From contig CANENE010000002.1 of assembly GCA_947428835.1 (NCBI GenBank), forward strand, positions 80,901-144,900: 64,000 bases of DNA, in the 5' to 3' direction. Position numbers and translations under genes: made by a program. Origin of the DNA: an uncultured bacterium. GTDB taxonomy: Bacteria > Cyanobacteriota > Vampirovibrionia > Gastranaerophilales > Gastranaerophilaceae. Shown here piece after piece: positions 60,082 to 64,000 of this stretch (position 1 is its first letter; every line of letters starts with the position of its first letter). The notes below the pieces were generated by a model that saw nothing but the letters and a program-made list of their open reading frames with translations, was not told the origin of the DNA and made no database searches.

Positions 60082-61383
60082 ATGGAAACTAAGGCATTAA
60101 AATCAATTATTCTTGCAGCCGGAAAAGGCACAAGAATGAAGTCTTCGCTTCCAAAAGTATTACATGAGATTTTTTCAAAGCCACTTGTCGGCTGGGTTAT
60201 AGATAGTGTTTCAAAGCTTCCTGATGTAGAAGAAAACATTATTGTAATAGGTCATGGTGCCGGGCTTGTTGAAGAATATATAGCAAAAAACTATGCTAAT
60301 TCAAGTTGTGTTCTACAAAAAGAACAATTAGGAACGGGCCATGCTGCTTCAATGGCAATGGATAAATTAAAAGATTTTAAAGGGCTTGTTCTTATAACCT
60401 GCGGCGATACACCATTGATTGAAGCTGATACTTTAAAAAGTTTTGTTGAATTTCATAATTCAAATAATTCTTCTTTGACTGTTATGACAGCAGAATTCGA
60501 CAATCCCTTTGGTTATGGAAGAATTTTAAGAGATGAAAAGGATAACGTAGCAGGCATTGTTGAACAAAAAGATGCAACGGAAGCTCAAAAAGCAATTAAA
60601 GAGATAAATACAGGGATTTATTTGCTTGATTGGGTAAAAATTAAAGATGCTTTTGCTGAACTTAAAAACAATAACGTTCAAGGCGAATATTATCTGACAG
60701 ATATTGTTAAATGGTCTGTTTCAAAAGGCTTTAAGACCCTTGGCTTTAAAATTGATGACAACAGAGAAATCTTTGGTATTAATTCAAGAACAAATCTTCA
60801 AGAGGCTTCTTTTATGATGAAAGATAAATATCTTGATAAATTAATGGAAGAAGGTGTCACTATTGTTGATAAAAATACTACTTTTATATCCCCTGAAACT
60901 ATAATTGAAGCAGATACTACAATTTATCCAAATACCTATATCAATGGTAAAAATAAAATTGCAAGCTGCTGTAAAATTGGCCCAATGACTCATATCAGAG
61001 GCAACTGTGATATAGAAGAAGGGTGCAAAATCGGAAATTTTGTTGAATTAAAAAATGCAAAAATAGCAAAAAAAACCAATGTTTGTCATTTAACATATAT
61101 GGGCGATGCTATCGTTGGCAGCCATGTAAATATTGGTGCAGGTACAATTTTTGCAAACTATAATTCAATTACAAAAGAAAAGAAAGTTTCGAAACTTGAA
61201 GATAATGTATCAATCGGGTCAAACAGTGTAATTGTTGCCCCTGTTCATATAGGACATGATGCTTTTGTTGCAGCATCAAGCTGTATTACAAAAGACATAG
61301 AAGAAAATTCGCTTGCGCTTACAAGAAGCCCGCAAAAAGAATTTAAGGACTGGGTTAAGACTAAAAAAGGAGAAAATAAATGA
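60082..61383 (+). CDS. glmU: Bifunctional UDP-GlcNAc pyrophosphorylase / GlcN-1-P acetyltransferase
   Basis: Makes UDP-GlcNAc, feeding both peptidoglycan and lipid A. The N-terminal uridylyltransferase has SIILAAGKGTRMKSSLPKVLHEI, QLGTGHAASMAM and ITCGDTPLI. The C-terminal left-handed beta-helix has PMTHIRGNCDIEEGCKIGNFVELKNAKI, HLTYMGDAIVGSHVNIGAGTIFANYNS and a C-terminal extension. I use ATG 60082 (433 residues); a GTG at 60070 in frame would add four residues. AAAGTGG lies 8 nt upstream of the ATG. It overlaps prs by 4 nt. Confidence 0.96.
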   Translation: METKALKSIILAAGKGTRMKSSLPKVLHEIFSKPLVGWVIDSVSKLPDVEENIIVIGHGAGLVEEYIAKNYANSSCVLQKEQLGTGHAASMAMDKLKDFKGLVLITCGDTPLIEADTLKSFVEFHNSNNSSLTVMTAEFDNPFGYGRILRDEKDNVAGIVEQKDATEAQKAIKEINTGIYLLDWVKIKDAFAELKNNNVQGEYYLTDIVKWSVSKGFKTLGFKIDDNREIFGINSRTNLQEASFMMKDKYLDKLMEEGVTIVDKNTTFISPETIIEADTTIYPNTYINGKNKIASCCKIGPMTHIRGNCDIEEGCKIGNFVELKNAKIAKKTNVCHLTYMGDAIVGSHVNIGAGTIFANYNSITKEKKVSKLEDNVSIGSNSVIVAPVHIGHDAFVAASSCITKDIEENSLALTRSPQKEFKDWVKTKKGENK

Positions 61384-62396
61384 GCCTTGAACTTGAAACT
61401 GAACTAAAACAACTTCAAAAAATACTTCCGACACACGATATCAAGCTTTTTTCAGGCCGTTCCAATAATGCACTTGCAACAGAAATTGCCCAGTATTTAG
61501 GAACAAGCTTGGAGCCCATAACTATAAAAAACTTTTCAGATGGCGAAATTTATGTTCAGATTCAAGATTCAGTCAGAGGCGATGATGTATTTATAGTTCA
61601 GCCCATATGCGATCCGGTTAATGAAAACCTTATGGAGCTTTTGATTTTATTGGATGCTTTTAAAAGAGCTTCTGCTAAATCAATTACCGCTGTTATTCCA
61701 TATTATGGTTATGCCAGACAAGACAGAAAAGCGTCAGGAAGAGAAGCAATTACAGCTAAACTTGTTGCGGATTTATTAACCCAGGCAGGAGCTACAAGAG
61801 TACTTGCAATGGATCTTCACACAGGTCAAATTCAAGGTTTCTTTAATATTTTAGTTGATCATATATATGCAACACCTGTTATAGTAGATTATGTTAAAAA
61901 TATCGATACAATGGGTTCAGAGCTTGTTTGTGTTTCACCTGATATGGGTGGAGTTAAAAGAACAAGAGCGCTTGCAAAACAAGTCGGCGCGCCTATTGCT
62001 ATTATTGATAAGCGCAGAGACAAGCACAATAGCGCAATTGCCTGCAATATTATAGGTGATGTTAAAGATAAAGTCTGCGTTATGTTTGATGATATCATAG
62101 ATACAGCAGGAACTATCTGCGAAGCGGCAAGGATTTTGAAAGAAACAGGAGCAAAAGATGTTTATGTTTGCGCGGTTCATCCGGTTTTTTCGGGTCCTGC
62201 TCTTGAAAGACTCGAACAATCACCTATTAAAGAGGTTATTGTGACAAATACAATTCCACTTAAAGATACTGTTATCCCTGAAAAAATCAAGCAAGTAAGT
62301 GTTGCACCTTTGTTGGGTGAAGCAATTTCAAGAATACACGATGATAAATCCGTTTCAAGCTTATTTGGATTTGAAGTGGAATATAAAGCAAATTAA
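61380..62396 (+). CDS. prs: Ribose-phosphate pyrophosphokinase
   Basis: Makes PRPP from ribose 5-phosphate and ATP, the precursor for nucleotides and NAD (nadC uses it). The 338 residues show KLFSGRSNNALATEIAQYLGTSL, VRGDDVFIVQPICDPVNENLMELLILLDAFKRASA, ITAVIPYYGYARQDRKASGREAITAKL, AMDLHTGQIQGFFNI and the PRPP-binding loop MFDDIIDTAGTICEAA. The glmU-prs order is common. It overlaps glmU by 4 nt (ATGA). Confidence 0.97.
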   Translation: MSLELETELKQLQKILPTHDIKLFSGRSNNALATEIAQYLGTSLEPITIKNFSDGEIYVQIQDSVRGDDVFIVQPICDPVNENLMELLILLDAFKRASAKSITAVIPYYGYARQDRKASGREAITAKLVADLLTQAGATRVLAMDLHTGQIQGFFNILVDHIYATPVIVDYVKNIDTMGSELVCVSPDMGGVKRTRALAKQVGAPIAIIDKRRDKHNSAIACNIIGDVKDKVCVMFDDIIDTAGTICEAARILKETGAKDVYVCAVHPVFSGPALERLEQSPIKEVIVTNTIPLKDTVIPEKIKQVSVAPLLGEAISRIHDDKSVSSLFGFEVEYKAN

Positions 62397-62429
62397 GGCA
62401 AAATTAAGGAAGATTAAGGATTTTTATAG

Positions 62430-63005
62430 ATGAGTCAAATTGAAAAACAATTAGAAGCCTTAAAACAAGAGGCGAATAATTGTAAAAATTGTGAACTTTG
62501 TAAAACAAGGACCAATATAGTTTTTTCTGACGGATGCTCAAATGCGCCTGTTATTTTTATAGGAGAAGCCCCGGGACAAAATGAAGATGAAACAGGTATT
62601 CCTTTTATAGGACGCGCAGGACAGTTGCTTAGAAAATTTATGTTTGAAACCAACTTCAAAGATGGCGATTTTTATATTGCAAATACTTTGAAATGCCGCC
62701 CTCCAAAAAACAGAAAACCAACAAAGGAAGAAAAAGCAGCTTGTTGTAATTTTCTTGAAAAACAAATAGAACTTATTAATCCAAAACTTATCGTCTTGGT
62801 CGGTTCAACTGCTCTTGAAAGCTTTATTGATGACAAAAAATTAACCATCACAAAAGCAAGAGGAAAAATTTTTGAAAAAGACGGCAGAAAGTTTTTTCCA
62901 ATATTCCATCCTTCCTATCTTTTAAGATATCATTCCTTGGAAGAAAATTCTCCAAGATACTTATTTAAAAAGGATCTTGAGACAATCAGAGCCATCATTA
63001 ATTAA
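62430..63005 (+). CDS. Type 4 uracil-DNA glycosylase
   Basis: Iron-sulfur-containing uracil-DNA glycosylase removing U from DNA. The 191 residues include the cluster Cys pair CKNCELCKTRTNIVFSDG (residues 18-24) with further Cys in TLKCRPPKNRKPTKEEKAACCNFL, the active-site block IGEAPGQNEDETGIPFIGRAGQLLRK, and FPIFHPSYLLRYHS (the HPS motif). The N-terminal helix is usual for the family. It lies 34 nt after prs behind AAGGA. Confidence 0.94.
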   Translation: MSQIEKQLEALKQEANNCKNCELCKTRTNIVFSDGCSNAPVIFIGEAPGQNEDETGIPFIGRAGQLLRKFMFETNFKDGDFYIANTLKCRPPKNRKPTKEEKAACCNFLEKQIELINPKLIVLVGSTALESFIDDKKLTITKARGKIFEKDGRKFFPIFHPSYLLRYHSLEENSPRYLFKKDLETIRAIIN

Positions 63006-63140
63006 ATATTTGCAATAAAAAATTTTTTTTATATAATTCATGTTGGCTTATTGACAAAAATTGAATAAACCTTGGTTATATTCATATTTATGTTAATATT
63101 TTATTAAGTGAACGTAGTTAGTATTAAAAGGATTAAATTT

Positions 63141-64000
63141 ATGGCTTTACCAAACGTAGCATATTTTTCGATGGAGATTGCAATTGATCAATCTTTATCT
63201 ACGTATTCAGGCGGTCTTGGATTTTTAGCAGGATCACACATGCAATCAGCAGGATATCTTCAAATGCCAATGGTTGGTGTTACAATGCTTTGGTCTTTTG
63301 GTTATTATGATCAAAGAATTGATGAAAACGGTAATGTTGAAGTTGCATACATAAGAAAACACTATGACTTTTTAACAGATATTAATGTTTCAACCAAAGT
63401 TCAAGTTTTTGGTGAAGATGTTACTGTTAAAGCATATAGAGTAGAACCCGGCTTATTTGGCACATGTCCTATTTATCTTCTTACAACTGATATTGAAGAA
63501 AATTCCGAATGGGCAAGAAAAATTTCTCATAAGCTATATGACGGCGATGAAAAAATCAGAATTGCGCAAGAAACTGTTCTTGGTATAGGCGGTGTCAGAG
63601 TTCTTCAAGCTGCAGGATATAACTATGACACAATTCACTTAAATGAAGGTCATGCTCTTCCTGCTGCATTTGAATTATTAAGACAATACAATGGTGACCT
63701 TAAGGCTGTTAAGAAAAAGACAGTATTTACAACTCACACCCCTGTTGCTGCAGGTAACGAAGTACACTGGGTAGACACATTACTCGAAGGCGGCTTCTTT
63801 GCAGGAGCTTCAAGAGAAACAGCTGTTCAATTAGGTGGCGAAAACTTCTCTTTAACCGTTGCTGCACTTAGAATGTCAAGAGTTGCAAACGCAGTTTCCC
63901 AGCTTCACGGGCTTGTTGCTAACAAAATGTGGGAATGGGTTGATGGCAGATGCCCAATCAGAGCTATTACAAATGCCGTAAATATCCACTACTGGCAAGA
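63141..64000 (+). CDS. glgP: Alpha-glucan/glycogen phosphorylase (3' end cut off by window edge)
   Basis: GT35 phosphorylase releasing glucose 1-phosphate from glucans; the PLP-binding Lys would lie beyond the window edge. The first 286 codons are open to base 64000. They show NVAYFSMEIAIDQSLSTYSGGLGFLAGSHMQSAGYL, an opening typical of the shorter bacterial type (TIGR02094-like), then LNEGHALPAAFELL (the NEGH block) and TVFTTHTPVAAGNEV. The start is the ATG at 63141 with AAAAGGA upstream. The 135-bp gap before it has an AT-rich promoter-like stretch with TTGACA (63051) but no convincing -10 at proper spacing. Confidence 0.92.
   Translation, partial: MALPNVAYFSMEIAIDQSLSTYSGGLGFLAGSHMQSAGYLQMPMVGVTMLWSFGYYDQRIDENGNVEVAYIRKHYDFLTDINVSTKVQVFGEDVTVKAYRVEPGLFGTCPIYLLTTDIEENSEWARKISHKLYDGDEKIRIAQETVLGIGGVRVLQAAGYNYDTIHLNEGHALPAAFELLRQYNGDLKAVKKKTVFTTHTPVAAGNEVHWVDTLLEGGFFAGASRETAVQLGGENFSLTVAALRMSRVANAVSQLHGLVANKMWEWVDGRCPIRAITNAVNIHYWQ

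Noticed and set aside
63051-63085. TTGACA-based promoter of glgP
   Set aside because: The only good -10-like hexamer (TATATT) is 20 nt away, too far for confidence.
1-64000. CRISPR arrays, insertion sequences, prophage, alternative genetic code
   Set aside because: No regularly spaced repeats, transposases, integrases or phage structural genes were seen, and TGA is used as a normal stop (dppB-like, glmU).

Overview
This 64 kb window is a low-GC, densely coding stretch of bacterial chromosome using the standard bacterial code (TAA, TAG and TGA all serve as stops). The cell it comes from is diderm: it carries lpxD-lpxC-fabZ-lpxA, a TolC-type outer-membrane protein, a heptose-phosphate adenylyltransferase and lipoprotein signals. 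The SMC C-terminus has the form remembered from cyanobacterial SMCs (SPFYAFDEVDMHLDG..VERL, QFIVVSLRKPMI). With the AT-rich composition and several hydrophobic orphan proteins, this suggests the non-photosynthetic sister group of Cyanobacteria (Melainabacteria/Vampirovibrionia, perhaps gut Gastranaerophilales). That placement is an inference. No photosynthesis gene, rRNA, CRISPR array, phage or insertion sequence is visible, and no gap between genes exceeds 300 bases.

Layout. 1-6.6 kb: the 5' part of valS (minus, running off the left edge), a TolC-family protein, a small 4Fe-4S ferredoxin and two orphan minus-strand proteins. 6.7-12 kb: a HIT protein, 5-formyl-THF cyclo-ligase, a large TPR protein, a DppB/DppC permease pair without its binding protein or ATPases, and an MgtC-like protein. 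12-17.9 kb: infB-rbfA-truB, a GerMN-domain protein, a TPR lipoprotein and lgt. 17.9-23 kb: gpmI (minus), nadB-nadC, and minus-strand coaD with a coiled-coil partner. 23-27 kb: an AlgJ/AlgX-like plus AlgI-like acetylation pair, then a predicted papain-fold protein. 27-31 kb (mostly minus): orphan proteins, an XRE regulator, an SGNH hydrolase, tRNA-Asp, rpmA, rplU with a structured leader, and pdxJ. 31-53.7 kb is one long plus-strand run: a zinc-ribbon/AAA/TPR giant, a PlsC-like acyltransferase, mfd, a PrsA-like foldase, rfaE2, lpxD-lpxC-fabZ-lpxA, an M29 aminopeptidase, a polyprenyl synthase, an unusual signal peptidase I, smc-scpA-scpB and a degenerate ribonucleotide-reductase-like protein. 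53.7-64 kb: an ATP-grasp protein, a 484-residue orphan, a degenerate HD-GYP protein, metX-metW, a cupin, glmU-prs, a type 4 uracil-DNA glycosylase and the start of a glucan phosphorylase.

How the genes fit together. Most are housekeeping: translation, lipid A and peptidoglycan precursors (lpx genes, glmU), lipoprotein and secretion maturation (lgt, lepB, PrsA-like), NAD, CoA, B6 and folate cofactors, chromosome condensation (smc-scpAB), and repair (mfd, udg). The unusual items are a compact RNR-fold protein that seems to have lost all catalytic cysteines, a signal peptidase whose N-terminal half resembles the first part of SecF, a Cys-His-Asp papain-fold candidate with a C8 tract at its start, an HD-GYP protein with lost metal ligands, and two predicted RNA hairpins that could mask ribosome binding sites (before rplU and before the cupin). 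All homology statements are by-eye motif recognition; no database search was run.
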